Origin: ZC4RG30 sp035556135
GTDB taxonomy: Bacteria; Pseudomonadota; Gammaproteobacteria; Steroidobacterales; Steroidobacteraceae
Assembly: GCA_035556135.1 (NCBI GenBank)
Contig: DATMFO010000003.1
Location: 930,001 to 994,000 of the forward strand
Reading direction: 5' to 3'
DNA length: 64,000 bases
This document shows positions 36,577 to 46,332 of the stretch, piece by piece; within the stretch, counting starts at the first letter, position 1; the number at the start of each line of letters is the position of its first letter. The position numbers and the translations under genes are program-made. The notes under the pieces are model-generated. The model was not told where the DNA came from and ran no database searches. It saw nothing but the letters and a program-made list of their open reading frames with translations.

Positions 36577-38589
36577 TCACCTGGCGCCCGCACATGTGCG
36601 CTTCCAGCAGCGTAGCACCTCGGCCACGCTCCAGGCCTGGGCCACGCAGCCATGCGGCGTGTGGGGTGGGTCGCCGTCGAACACCTCGCTGATGCTGCCC
36701 AGGCCGGCCACGTGCAGGTGGCGGGGAAATTCCTCCAGCAGGGCCCGCGCGCCCGCTGCATCGCCATGCACCTTCAGCCATGCATCGATGTACGCACCCA
36801 GCAGCCAGGGCCACACTGTACCCTGGTGGTAGGCGGCATCGCGGCTGCGCAGGTTGCCGTGGTAGTTGCTGCTGTATGCCGCATCAGTGCGCGCCAGGGT
36901 CCGCAACCCCACCGGCGTCAGCAGCTCCGCGCCCACAGCGTCGAGCACTGCCGCCCAATGCGTGCGTTCCAGGACGGGATGGTCCAGCGCGATGGCGAAC
37001 AGCTGGTTGGGCCGCAGCCGCGCATCACGCCCTTCCTCGCCATCCACCACGTCAAAGAGGCAGTTGCAGGCGGGATTCCAGAATTTCTCGTTGAAGGAGC
37101 GGCGCGCCTGCGAGGCACGGCGCGCATGGGCCTCGCACGCCTGTCCGGTGGACTCCCACTGCTGCATCAGGCGCAATGCGTTGTACCAGAGCGCCTGGAT
37201 CTCCACCGGCTTGCCCCGGCGTGGCGTGACGATCCACTCGCCCATGTGCGCATCCATCCAGGTCAGCGCATTGTGGGGCGCGCTGGCGCGCAGCAGGCCA
37301 TCATCCGGATCCATCACGATGCCGAAGCGCGTGCCCTGCACGTGGTGGTGCATGATGTCGCGCAGCGTGGGCATCAGTTCATCGAGCAGGCCGCGGTCGC
37401 CGGTGGCCTGCAGGTAGCGGCTGATGGCATGGAAGTACCACAGCGTCGCATCCACCGTGTGGTACACACCTTCGCGCGCGCCCTCGGGAAACAGGTTGGG
37501 CAGCAGGCCGTCGCGCACATAGCGTGAAAAAGTAAGCAGCGTGGCCCGCGCCTCCATGTGCCGGCCGGTGGCCAGCATCAGTCCCTCCATCGAAATCATC
37601 GTGTCCCGGCCCCAGTCGAGGAACCAGTAGTAGCCGGCCACCACAGTGCGCAGTACATGGCCATGGGAGGCGGCACCTGCACTCTCCTCCAGCCGGCTCT
37701 CAGGGAGGATCAGGAACTGGTCGGCCGCGATGGCCAGGCGGGCAAGTACGGGATCCTCCTGCGCGCCCGCGAGCTCCACCAGGGACGCAGCACGGGAGCG
37801 CTCCTCCTCGAAGAAACGGGTCGGGTCGGCGCCGGGATGGGTCTCCTCGGTGGTGAACACCAGCATCTGCGGGCTGCCCGGCTGCGCGAGCCACTGGTAG
37901 TAGCCGGGACTGACACAGGCCTCGCGGCCCTCGTAACCACGCAGGTCCTCGCGCCACAGCCAGGCATCGGATTGCTCCAGGGGCTCGGCAATGAATGCTG
38001 CGCGTCCGGGCAGCAGGCACATGGCCAGCCACAGCTCACTGTCCTCCAGAATGATGCGGCAGCTGCCTTCTTCTGTGAGACCAAGTCCGAAGCGCCCGTA
38101 GCCGGGTCGCTGCAGCGGTGCGTCCTGGCGGCGAAACGCCATGAACGGACGCACCCGTAACTGCGCTGCCGGCCCCCCGGTGATGACGTAGCGCAGGCAG
38201 CTCGTGTTGCGCTGGTGGGGCATCACCAGTTGCCGCTCCAGGGTCACGGCGCCACATTGGTAAACCCAGCAGGCGATGTTGCCGTCCATGGAGAAGGAAC
38301 GCAGCAGAGGTGCGCTGCACCCGGCCAGGGCTTGTCCCTCACGGTCGGATCCGCCCAGCCGCCAGGTCTGTTCGCCGTACGACACCTCTTCATCCAGACG
38401 CGAGACCAGCACATGCCGACCGCGCGGGCGCGCGAGGTTGGGCACGAACATGCCGTGGTAGCGTCGGGTGCACACGCCGGCCAGCGTTCCGGAGGCATAG
38501 CCACCCAGGCCGTTGGTGACGATCCACTCACGGTTGCGCCAGGCCGCGCCGTCACCTGCCGCGGGCAGGGTGATGGCAAACCTGGTCAT
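36577..38589 (-). CDS. Glycogen debranching enzyme, amylo-alpha-1,6-glucosidase (GDE) type
   Basis: 670 residues from an ATG at 38589 overlapping the treZ stop (ATGA). The N-terminal domain (REWIVTNGLGGYASGTLAGVCTRRYHGMFV) is GDE_N, and the C-terminal alpha/alpha-barrel carries WFLDWGRDTMISMEGL and YHQGTVWPWLLGAYIDAWL. It would hydrolyse alpha-1,6 branch points of glycogen or limit dextrins. This fold is different from that of GlgX three genes upstream, so the operon has two debranching enzymes. Confidence 0.92.
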   Translation of the reverse strand: MTRFAITLPAAGDGAAWRNREWIVTNGLGGYASGTLAGVCTRRYHGMFVPNLARPRGRHVLVSRLDEEVSYGEQTWRLGGSDREGQALAGCSAPLLRSFSMDGNIACWVYQCGAVTLERQLVMPHQRNTSCLRYVITGGPAAQLRVRPFMAFRRQDAPLQRPGYGRFGLGLTEEGSCRIILEDSELWLAMCLLPGRAAFIAEPLEQSDAWLWREDLRGYEGREACVSPGYYQWLAQPGSPQMLVFTTEETHPGADPTRFFEEERSRAASLVELAGAQEDPVLARLAIAADQFLILPESRLEESAGAASHGHVLRTVVAGYYWFLDWGRDTMISMEGLMLATGRHMEARATLLTFSRYVRDGLLPNLFPEGAREGVYHTVDATLWYFHAISRYLQATGDRGLLDELMPTLRDIMHHHVQGTRFGIVMDPDDGLLRASAPHNALTWMDAHMGEWIVTPRRGKPVEIQALWYNALRLMQQWESTGQACEAHARRASQARRSFNEKFWNPACNCLFDVVDGEEGRDARLRPNQLFAIALDHPVLERTHWAAVLDAVGAELLTPVGLRTLARTDAAYSSNYHGNLRSRDAAYHQGTVWPWLLGAYIDAWLKVHGDAAGARALLEEFPRHLHVAGLGSISEVFDGDPPHTPHGCVAQAWSVAEVLRCWKRTCAGAR

Positions 38590-40433
38590 GCCCGCGCCGC
38601 TTCCACTGCCGCCAGCAGCACGGCGCAATGTCCCGGCAGGCGCCACTGGCTGTCCGGATGAGGATCAACGCTGCCGCTGCCGCCGAAACCTGCATGCTCG
38701 CTGCTGAACATCAGCGACCAGCGCCGGCCACGCGGAGGGGCCAGCAGGGGCTCGGGCATCGGCTGTCCATGCACCTCGGTGCCGAGGTTCACAACCAGAA
38801 GACGGTCAGCCCGCGCGGCATCAAACCATCTCAACACGAAGGCGTTGCCGGGCAACACGGCGCCGTCGAAGCCGTCCCTTCCCCGCCGGCTCAGCACCGG
38901 ATCAGCGCGGCGCAGGGCCAGCAGGTCCCGGTGCAGCCGCAGGCCCGGGTTGGAGGTTGCGCACTGCTTCCAGTCCAGCTTGCTGCGCAGGAAGGTCTGC
39001 TCGTCCCCCGGATCGTCCAGCACGCCCAGGCCATCAGCGGATGCCACGCCGGGGAACTGCACCAGGAAATCGCGCCGGCCATCGCGCACCAGCGTGCGCA
39101 ATGGTTCGTTGTGGTCGGCGAAGAACAGGAAGGGCGCACTGGAGTGGAACTCCTGGCCCATGAACAGCAGCGGCACCTGCGGCCCCAGCAGCAGCACGGT
39201 GGTGAGTGCGCGGAACATTGCAGGCGAAGCCAGCTGGTGCAGACGCCGGCCGCTGAGGCTGTTGGCTACCTGGTCATGGTTTTCCAGGCAGGCAACAAAC
39301 CTGCCCGCGGGCACTTCAACTGGCTCGCCGCGCAGCTTCTTCTGCCAGGGGTAGTACTGCCCCTGGTAGAGGAAGCCACGCCTGGCTGTCGAGATGAATT
39401 CCTGCGGCGAGCCGAGGTAGTCCTGGTAGTAGGCGTGCCGGCGCCCGGTTGCCGCGACCAGCGCGGTGTGGTGGAAGTCATCATTCCACATTGCATCCAG
39501 GCCGAAGCCGCCAGCGTCTTCCGGCAGCATCTGGGTCGCGCACTGGGTCTCGTTCTCCGCAATCACCAGCACCGTGCGCTGCCCGGCTGCTTCGCGCACG
39601 GCGGCCGTGAGTTCGGCCACGACGTTGCGCCGACTGGTGTCGAAGATGCTGTGCGTGGCATCCAGCCGCAGTCCGTCCAGGTGGAATTCGCGGACCCATT
39701 CGCAGGCGCTGGCGATGGCCATCCCGCGCACAGGCCCTGCATGCTCACCGTCATAGTTGATGGAGTCGCCCCACTCCGTGCCCGTGCTGCCGAAGTAGAA
39801 GGGACTGAAGTTGCGCGTGTAGTTGCCGTCAGGACCGAAGTGGTTGTAGACGACGTCGAGGATCACGCCAATTCCGGCGGCATGCGCCGCGTCGACGAAC
39901 TGCTTCAAGGCGTCGTAGGGACCGTAGTTGCGCGAGGGCGCAAACCAGGACACGCCGTCATAGCCCCAGTTGAAGCGGCCCGGGAATTCGGCCAGCGGCA
40001 TGACCTCGACCGCAGTGACGCCCAGGTCACGCAGGTGCGGCAGGCGCCCGATGGCGGCGGCCAGGGTTCCCTCCGGGGTGAAGGTGCCGATGTGCAGTTC
40101 GTACAGCACGAGATCTTCCAGCCGCACGCCACGCCACTGCTGGTCCCGCCATGCGTGGGCATTGCGGTCAACGATGGCCGAGGCACCATGCGGACCGTCC
40201 GGCTGGTAGCGGCTGCAGGGATCCGGCAGGGATGCGCCATCCACATTGTACCGGTAGAGCTCGCCGGGTCGCGCCGCCTCGACCGTGCCGGTCCAGAATC
40301 CATCCGGCTGCCGCTGCAATGGCCAGGTTGCTGCAGCAGGACTTTCCAGCTCAACAAGCACCTGCCTTGCCTCGGGCGCCCAGACGCGGAAGTGGCAGCA
40401 TGCTCCATCGAACACTGCACCCAGTTCCTTCAC
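38586..40433 (-). CDS. treZ: Malto-oligosyltrehalose trehalohydrolase
   Basis: Releases trehalose from the maltooligosyltrehalose made by TreY. 615 residues from a GTG at 40433 overlapping the treY stop (GTGA). N-terminal beta-sandwich (CCHFRVWAPEARQVLVELE), then a GH13 barrel with LVLYELHIGTFTPEGT, GVILDVVYNHFGPDGNY, the nucleophile Asp in GLRLDATHSIFD and the acid/base Glu in LVIAENETQ. The frame extends further upstream inside treY and is discarded. Confidence 0.96.
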   Translation of the reverse strand: MKELGAVFDGACCHFRVWAPEARQVLVELESPAAATWPLQRQPDGFWTGTVEAARPGELYRYNVDGASLPDPCSRYQPDGPHGASAIVDRNAHAWRDQQWRGVRLEDLVLYELHIGTFTPEGTLAAAIGRLPHLRDLGVTAVEVMPLAEFPGRFNWGYDGVSWFAPSRNYGPYDALKQFVDAAHAAGIGVILDVVYNHFGPDGNYTRNFSPFYFGSTGTEWGDSINYDGEHAGPVRGMAIASACEWVREFHLDGLRLDATHSIFDTSRRNVVAELTAAVREAAGQRTVLVIAENETQCATQMLPEDAGGFGLDAMWNDDFHHTALVAATGRRHAYYQDYLGSPQEFISTARRGFLYQGQYYPWQKKLRGEPVEVPAGRFVACLENHDQVANSLSGRRLHQLASPAMFRALTTVLLLGPQVPLLFMGQEFHSSAPFLFFADHNEPLRTLVRDGRRDFLVQFPGVASADGLGVLDDPGDEQTFLRSKLDWKQCATSNPGLRLHRDLLALRRADPVLSRRGRDGFDGAVLPGNAFVLRWFDAARADRLLVVNLGTEVHGQPMPEPLLAPPRGRRWSLMFSSEHAGFGGSGSVDPHPDSQWRLPGHCAVLLAAVEAARA

Positions 40434-43249
40434 ATGGCCTCCTGACGCGCGAGCACACAGACCGGCAGCACAGTGAACAGGGATGCCACGCCAAGCCTCG
40501 ATTCTTCCTCCGCACTGCCGATCGGGACCTGCTGGCCGGTGAATACATCGACATAAATGCCGGCCGGCAACGTGCGGGGCAGCAGTACAGCCGTATCGGC
40601 CCAGGCCTGCTCCCCCAGTGGAGCCTGGAGCGCACCCCCCGAAAGTGTGGCGCTCCACCGGGAAACCACCACGATGAATGCAGACGCTTCCGCAACGCGG
40701 GCATAGGCACAGATGTGCTCCGCCCGCACTCCCGAAGTGCCCAGCGCCAGGTACTGGCCGTCGCAGGCAGCCGCATGGGACTGCCTCAGGCGCAACAGCG
40801 TGGCAGTGATGAAGAGCTTCAGCTGTCCGTCCTGCCAGCGCGCAAGCAGTTCGCCTGCCACCGCTGCAGGTGACTGGGCATGCAGGCGCTGCTGCAATGA
40901 ATCCAGCGCAGCAGCATGCCTGCCGAAATCCACGGCCCGCCGGTTGTCCGGATCCACCAGCACCAGTGCGGGCAGTTCGCAGCCCTGGTAGATGTCGGGC
41001 ACACCCGGAGCGGTGAGCTTGAGCGTGACGGCGCTGAGTGAATTGAGCATGCCGAAGTACGCCACGCCGTCGATCACCGGACGGAAATACCGCTCGAAGC
41101 CCGCCATGCCGGCAGCCGGCAGCATCTGCGCCACCAGGTCCTGCAGTGCCGCCTCTGCTTCATCGTCCTGTTCCAGCCAGGAGGTTTCTTCCTTGGCCTC
41201 GCGGGCCGCCTTCACTGCGTACTCGGCGAGGCGCGGCCGCAGTCCCTGCGGATCCTCACCTGCCATCGCAGGCCAGATGCCCAGCAAGGACTGCAGCAGC
41301 AGGTATTCCTGCACGGCGCCCGGCGCATCCGCGCCGCGCCGGCGCCGCTTGAGGCGCCGCCAGCGCCAGACGCATCCGGTCCATTGGGGCGCCAGTTCGC
41401 TGAGCACGCACAGCCGGAAGCGCACGTCCTCGCCACGTTTGCTGTCATGGGTGGCGGTGGAAATCATCGTGCGGGGCCAGTCACGGGCTCGCGCCTCGTT
41501 CGCACGATGCAGCAGTTCGGTGGATATGCCCAGTGCATCCGGATCGGCACCCACCTCGTTGAACGCGAGCAGCCGCGCGAAGCGGTAGAACGCCGTGTCC
41601 TCCACACCCTTGGCCATAACCGGCGATGTCACCTGCTGGAACTTGCGGGTGAAATCCAGCGCCGCCGAGGCACGCAGCGGATCATTGGAAAGTTCTCCCA
41701 GCAGCACCTGCTCCAGGAACTCCAGCGCACGATGGGCCGTGCGGCGACGGCTGAATGCTGCACCGACGGCGCGTCGCACCTGCTGCACATCTTCCGCGCT
41801 GAGCCGGTCCGCCGCGATGTAGGTGCGGTAGACGGGGAAGCAGGCGATCACCTCCGCGATGGCATCACGCAGGTCGAACAGCGTGAAGTCGCTGGTGTTG
41901 CGATGCATCTGGGCCAGGCGATCCAGCCTGGCTGCAAGCATGCTGATTTCCGCCGCCAGAGAGGTGCTCATGACAAACTTCCTGCTCTCGTAGGCAATCT
42001 CGCTGAAGGCGGTATCGCGTCCCGTGAAGCGCTGCCACGTGCGGTCCAGCGCCGCGACGCCATCTGAATGCACCAGCCAGGCCGTCACCAGGGCACCGAA
42101 TTCGTAGCCGGTAGTTCCGTCCGCGCTCCACCCGGTGGGCAGCTTCTCGCCAGACGCGAGGATCTTCTCGACCACGATCCATGGCCGCTTCCCCCCTTCC
42201 GCCGCCAGAAGGTCGCGCAGTTGCGCAAGGTAGGCCTGCGGATCGTAGAGGCCGTCGGCATGGTCCACGCGCAGCCCGTCGATGGCTCCCTGCAGCCACA
42301 GCTCGCGCACCAGCGAGTGCGTGGCGGCGAACACCTGCGGCTCTTCCATCCTCAGCGCCGCCAGTTCGTTCACGTCGAAGAAGCGGCGGTAGTTGATCTC
42401 TTCCCCGGATACGCGCCAGAAGGCGAGCCGGTAGGGTTGTACTTCCAGGAGCCCGGCCAGCAGGTCGGAGCCCGGGGTGTTGATCCGCTCGAGCGCGCGC
42501 GTGACCAGATCAAGCACGTCCGGCTTGCGCTCGCACAGCCTCGCGAGCCGCCGCTGGTTCACCTGGCGGTCGCGGTTCCGGATCTGCAGCAGTTCATCTG
42601 ATGCGCTGAGTGGCGGCGGCAATGCCGCAAAGGCATCCAGCAAGCTGGAGAGTTCCTGGGCCGCCTCGCCGTCCAGCACCACCTGCAGTGGCGGGTCGGC
42701 GGCGCGGAACACCAGCGGGTAAGCGCGCGGCTCCACCGGCAACTGGTGGCCGCCGTAGCGCACACTGAATGCGCCAGCCTCGGGCTGGAACTCCACCCTG
42801 ATTTCCCCCCGGTCGATGACCTCACCCAGTGGCGCGGCGAGCACCGGCACCAGCAGCCGGTTGCGCATGCTGCTCCGGACCGGCTCCCAGTCAATGTCGA
42901 AGTAGCTGGCGAAGCGCGACGCGGGACCGTTTTCCAGCACATCGGTCCACCACTGGTTGCCCGCGCCGAGTACCGCCATGTGGTTGGGAACAATGTCGAG
43001 CACGATGCCCATCCCGAGCTCCCGGCCGGCCGCGGCCAGCGCATCAAAGGCCGCGCGGCCGCCCAGCTGCTCGTCGATCTGGCCGTGGTCGACCACGTCA
43101 TAGCCATGCGTGCTCCCATCACGGCTGCTGAAAACCGGCGAGAGGTACAGATGGCTGATGCCCAGGGCGTGGAGGTAGGACAGGGCCTCGCGGGCATGCG
43201 CAAAGCCGGATTCCGGCGTCAGCTGCAGCCGGTACGTCGCCCGCCACAC
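40430..43249 (-). CDS. treY: Malto-oligosyltrehalose synthase
   Basis: Turns the reducing-end alpha-1,4 bond of maltodextrins into the alpha-1,1 bond of trehalose. 939 residues from a GTG at 43249. GH13-family signs: ATYRLQLTPESGFAHA and YLHALGISHLYLSP at the N-terminus, LDIVPNHMAVLG, GLRVDHADGLYDP with the catalytic Asp, and VVEKILASGE with Glu. Length slightly above the usual 700-850. Four bases before it is the glgX stop. Confidence 0.96.
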   Translation of the reverse strand: MWRATYRLQLTPESGFAHAREALSYLHALGISHLYLSPVFSSRDGSTHGYDVVDHGQIDEQLGGRAAFDALAAAGRELGMGIVLDIVPNHMAVLGAGNQWWTDVLENGPASRFASYFDIDWEPVRSSMRNRLLVPVLAAPLGEVIDRGEIRVEFQPEAGAFSVRYGGHQLPVEPRAYPLVFRAADPPLQVVLDGEAAQELSSLLDAFAALPPPLSASDELLQIRNRDRQVNQRRLARLCERKPDVLDLVTRALERINTPGSDLLAGLLEVQPYRLAFWRVSGEEINYRRFFDVNELAALRMEEPQVFAATHSLVRELWLQGAIDGLRVDHADGLYDPQAYLAQLRDLLAAEGGKRPWIVVEKILASGEKLPTGWSADGTTGYEFGALVTAWLVHSDGVAALDRTWQRFTGRDTAFSEIAYESRKFVMSTSLAAEISMLAARLDRLAQMHRNTSDFTLFDLRDAIAEVIACFPVYRTYIAADRLSAEDVQQVRRAVGAAFSRRRTAHRALEFLEQVLLGELSNDPLRASAALDFTRKFQQVTSPVMAKGVEDTAFYRFARLLAFNEVGADPDALGISTELLHRANEARARDWPRTMISTATHDSKRGEDVRFRLCVLSELAPQWTGCVWRWRRLKRRRRGADAPGAVQEYLLLQSLLGIWPAMAGEDPQGLRPRLAEYAVKAAREAKEETSWLEQDDEAEAALQDLVAQMLPAAGMAGFERYFRPVIDGVAYFGMLNSLSAVTLKLTAPGVPDIYQGCELPALVLVDPDNRRAVDFGRHAAALDSLQQRLHAQSPAAVAGELLARWQDGQLKLFITATLLRLRQSHAAACDGQYLALGTSGVRAEHICAYARVAEASAFIVVVSRWSATLSGGALQAPLGEQAWADTAVLLPRTLPAGIYVDVFTGQQVPIGSAEEESRLGVASLFTVLPVCVLARQEAM

Positions 43250-43252
43250 GCG

Positions 43253-45451
43253 CTAGGCCGCCGGCGACGGCGCGGACGTCGCGGATTCCAGCACCAGCAG
43301 CTGCACGGAACGTGCATGCAGCAGGCTCAGTGAACCAGGGACCAGGATCTGTTCCGGTGCATCCGGCTCATGCGTGGTCAGCAGCAGCCGCCACGCCTGG
43401 CCTGCCGCGGGCTCAGGCAGGCGGAACTGCAGGTCGCCATCATGGGCGTTGAACAGCAGCGCGATGGTCACCGCGCCCTCGCCGCGGGTCCACGCCTGGC
43501 CATTGCGCAGCAATCCGAGGCATCGGTGCCCGGGATCCTGCCAGTGCTCCGTTGTGAGCCCGGTGCCATCGCAGTTGAGCCAGACGATGTCCCTGGTTTC
43601 CCGGGTGCCCTTCACCGGTGCTCCCGGGAAGCGCGGCGGACGCAGTGGCAGGTACCGGTTGCGCAGGCTGATCAGGCGCGCGGTGAACTGCCGCAACGCC
43701 TCCTCTTCCGGTCCGACCTTCTTCCAGTCGATCCAGCTGATCTCGTTGTCCTGCGCATAGGCGTTGTTGTTGCCGCGCTGGGTGTGCCCCACCTCATCGC
43801 CGGCCAGCAGCATGGGCGTGCCCTGCGCGAACAGCAGCGTGGCGAGCAGGTTGCGCTTCTGCTTCGCGCGCAGGGAGCGGATGCCCGCATCTTCGGTGGG
43901 ACCTTCGGCGCCATGGTTCCACGAAAGGTTGTCGTCGGTGCCGTCACGGTTGTCGTCGCCATTGGCCTCGTTGTGCTTGCCGTTGTACGAAACCAGGTCG
44001 TGCAGCGTGAAGCCATCGTGCGCCGTCACGAAGTTGACGCTGGCCCAGGGCCTGCGGCCGCGCCGGTTGAACAGCTCGGGTGTGCCGCAAAGGCGCGAAG
44101 CCAGGTCACCGCGCTGGCCGAAGTCGCCGCGCCAGAAGGCCCGCGCCGTGTCGCGGAAGCGGTCATTCCACTCGGCCCAGCCCGGCGGGAAGTTGCCCGT
44201 CTGGTGTCCGCCGGGACCGCAGTCCCATGGCTCGGCGATCAGCTTGAGGCGGGACAGCACGGGGTCCTGCAGGCAGATGTCCAGGAAACCCGAGCGCTCG
44301 GTGAAACCTTCGGGGCGGCGCGCGAGGATGGTGGCGAGGTCGAACCTGAACCCGTCCACGCCCATCTCCGTGGCCCAGTAGCGCAGGCTGTCGGCCACCA
44401 GCTGCAGCGTGCGCGGATGTTCGGCCTCCAGCATGTTTCCGGTACCGGTGTCATTGATGTAGTAGCGCCGGTCCTTCTGCAGCCGGTAGTAGGAGGCGTT
44501 GTCGATGCCCTTGAAGCTCAGCGTGGGGCCAAGCTCATTGCCCTCGGCGGTGTGGTTGTACACCACGTCCAGGACCACTTCGATGCCGGCGGCGTGGAAA
44601 CGCTGGACCATGGCCCGGAATTCAGCGATGTCGCCGCTGGAGAGATAGCGCGGAGCCGGGGCGAAGAAGCCGATGCTGTTGTAGCCCCAGTAGTTGCGCA
44701 GCCCGCGGTCAAGAAGGAAGCCGTCATCCACCGCGGCATGCACCGGGAGCAGCTCCACTGCAGTGACGCCCAGTCGCTGCAGCGAGGTGACCACCTCGTC
44801 GGAGGCCAGTCCCGCGAACGTGCCCTGCGCCGCCGGCGCCACGCGCGGATCAAGGCGCGTGTAGCCACGCACGTGCAGTTCATACAGCACAGTGCGCTCC
44901 CACGGAACCTGCGGCCGGTCAGTCGGCAGCGAAGTGGCCGTGTCCACCACTACGCAGCGGGGAACGAAGGCTGCGCTGTCGCGGGTATCGCAGGACAGGT
45001 CACGCGAGCGGTGGCCCAGCACGTAACCGAAAATCTCCGGACCCCACAGCAGCGGGCCGGCAAACTTGCGCGCATACGGATCCAGCAGCAGCTTGGCGGG
45101 GTTGAAGCGGTGGCCGTTGTGGGGATCGTAGGGTCCGTAAACCCGGTAGCCGTAGAGCAGGCCGGGCCGTCCCTCGGGAAGGTAGCCATGCCACACCTCG
45201 CCCGTGCGCTCGCGTAGCTCGATGCGTTCGACCTCGCGCTCTCCGCGCGCGTCGAACAGGCAGAGTTCCACATGGGTGGCGTGGGCGGAAAACAGCGCGA
45301 AGTTGACGCCCCGTCCATCCCATGTCGCCCCAAGTGGCGCCGGACTGCCTTCCAGAAGGTAGCGTGAACGGCCGGAAGGCCGCTGCGGCAATCGTGCGAG
45401 CCGGGGCAGACGCCGGCGACGCCGCTCCGGCTTCAGCGGTGAGCCGTCCAC
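43253..45451 (-). CDS. glgX: Isoamylase-type glycogen debranching enzyme GlgX/TreX
   Basis: Hydrolyses alpha-1,6 links of glycogen, supplying linear maltodextrins to TreY. 732 residues from a GTG at 45451 (GGGGGA upstream). N-terminal CBM48-like domain (GATWDGRGVNFALFSAHATHVELCL), then the GH13 barrel with GIEVVLDVVYNHTAEGNE, VDGFRFDLATIL (Asp nucleophile) and LIAEPWDCGPGG (Glu). Second gene of the five-gene operon. Confidence 0.95.
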   Translation of the reverse strand: MDGSPLKPERRRRRLPRLARLPQRPSGRSRYLLEGSPAPLGATWDGRGVNFALFSAHATHVELCLFDARGEREVERIELRERTGEVWHGYLPEGRPGLLYGYRVYGPYDPHNGHRFNPAKLLLDPYARKFAGPLLWGPEIFGYVLGHRSRDLSCDTRDSAAFVPRCVVVDTATSLPTDRPQVPWERTVLYELHVRGYTRLDPRVAPAAQGTFAGLASDEVVTSLQRLGVTAVELLPVHAAVDDGFLLDRGLRNYWGYNSIGFFAPAPRYLSSGDIAEFRAMVQRFHAAGIEVVLDVVYNHTAEGNELGPTLSFKGIDNASYYRLQKDRRYYINDTGTGNMLEAEHPRTLQLVADSLRYWATEMGVDGFRFDLATILARRPEGFTERSGFLDICLQDPVLSRLKLIAEPWDCGPGGHQTGNFPPGWAEWNDRFRDTARAFWRGDFGQRGDLASRLCGTPELFNRRGRRPWASVNFVTAHDGFTLHDLVSYNGKHNEANGDDNRDGTDDNLSWNHGAEGPTEDAGIRSLRAKQKRNLLATLLFAQGTPMLLAGDEVGHTQRGNNNAYAQDNEISWIDWKKVGPEEEALRQFTARLISLRNRYLPLRPPRFPGAPVKGTRETRDIVWLNCDGTGLTTEHWQDPGHRCLGLLRNGQAWTRGEGAVTIALLFNAHDGDLQFRLPEPAAGQAWRLLLTTHEPDAPEQILVPGSLSLLHARSVQLLVLESATSAPSPAA

Positions 45452-45491
45452 GGCGCACGGTCCCCCGTAGCAGCGGAACCCGGCCGGTCCA

Positions 45492-45956
45492 TCACATTGC
45501 CTGCGGCCTGAGGCCGTAGTCCACCATGCGGCCGGTCACGCCTTGCTCACCGGCCCAGACCGACCCGTAGGCGACACGCACGGCATCGTGCGCGCGGGGC
45601 GAGAGGACATTGTCCTGCAGCACATCTTCGTAGCAGCTGCGCAGGAAGTGCTCGCCGCGCGCCACTTCCTTCAGCATCGTCCGGTTGTCCGGGTTGAAGC
45701 GGCTGCGCAGGTTCATGAAGCTGCGGTGCGCAGCACCCAGCGGCGTGCCATCGGCGGGCGGCTTGCCACCCAGGCTTGCGATTGTCTCTGCGATGCGTTC
45801 GGCGACGTGCTCGCGTTCGTCTGCGCGGCGCAGGAAATGCTGCTGCAGGCCCCTGTTGTCGGAAAGCGCGGCCGCCTCGCGGTAGCCGGCGACGCTGTCG
45901 AGCGTGACTTCGAGCAACTCCGTCAGGACATCCATCTCGCGTGAAGCGCGACCCAT
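45492..45956 (-). CDS. DUF2383 / PA2169-family four-helix-bundle protein
   Basis: 154 residues, all helical. TELLEVTLDSVAGYREAA and HFLRRADEREHVAERIAETI match the ferritin-like DUF2383 family, often induced by stress in Pseudomonas; no enzyme activity is known. A near-perfect Shine-Dalgarno (AGGAGGT) precedes the ATG at 45956. Forty bases before glgX on the same strand, so it probably leads the trehalose operon and hints at osmotic or desiccation control. Confidence 0.87.
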   Translation of the reverse strand: MGRASREMDVLTELLEVTLDSVAGYREAAALSDNRGLQQHFLRRADEREHVAERIAETIASLGGKPPADGTPLGAAHRSFMNLRSRFNPDNRTMLKEVARGEHFLRSCYEDVLQDNVLSPRAHDAVRVAYGSVWAGEQGVTGRMVDYGLRPQAM

Positions 45957-46121
45957 GACACCTCCTGCAACTGGTGGAAGGTCGGCCGTCCCTGGCCACC
46001 CCTCACAAGCCTAAACAGCTGAGCCTGCCGGTTCGCGCAGCCGGGTCCCAAGCAGGCCGTAGGAGCGCGCTGACACCGCAGCGCTGCCCCCCGCCGGCCC
46101 GATGGGCTAACATCCCTTTTC

Positions 46122-46328
46122 ATGGAAGATCGTCTTGAGCAGCTGGAAACCAAAGTTGCCTTTCTGGAGCAGGCCAACAGCGAACTCAGTGACGAGCTTT
46201 TCAGGCGCCGGCAGGAAATCGAGGCGCTGCGCGAGCAGTTCGCTGCGCTGAGGGGCCGCCTGGATGCAGCGCAGGCGCAGCCTGCGGCGCCTTACTCTCC
46301 CGAGGATGAGAAGCCGCCCCATTACTGA
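46122..46328 (+). CDS. slyX: SlyX family protein
   Basis: 68 residues, one long coiled coil (EDRLEQLETKVAFLEQANSE, then LFRRRQEIEALREQFAALRG) ending in the PPHY motif typical of SlyX. Role unknown even in E. coli. Four bases before the DsbA-family gene. Confidence 0.9.
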   Translation: MEDRLEQLETKVAFLEQANSELSDELFRRRQEIEALREQFAALRGRLDAAQAQPAAPYSPEDEKPPHY

Positions 46329-46332
46329 ACCC

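Noticed and set aside
38628..40445. 605-codon + strand frame opposite treZ
   Set aside because: Antisense shadow of a clear GH13 gene.
43370..45217. 615-codon + strand frame opposite glgX
   Set aside because: Antisense shadow; GlgX motifs are intact on the minus strand.
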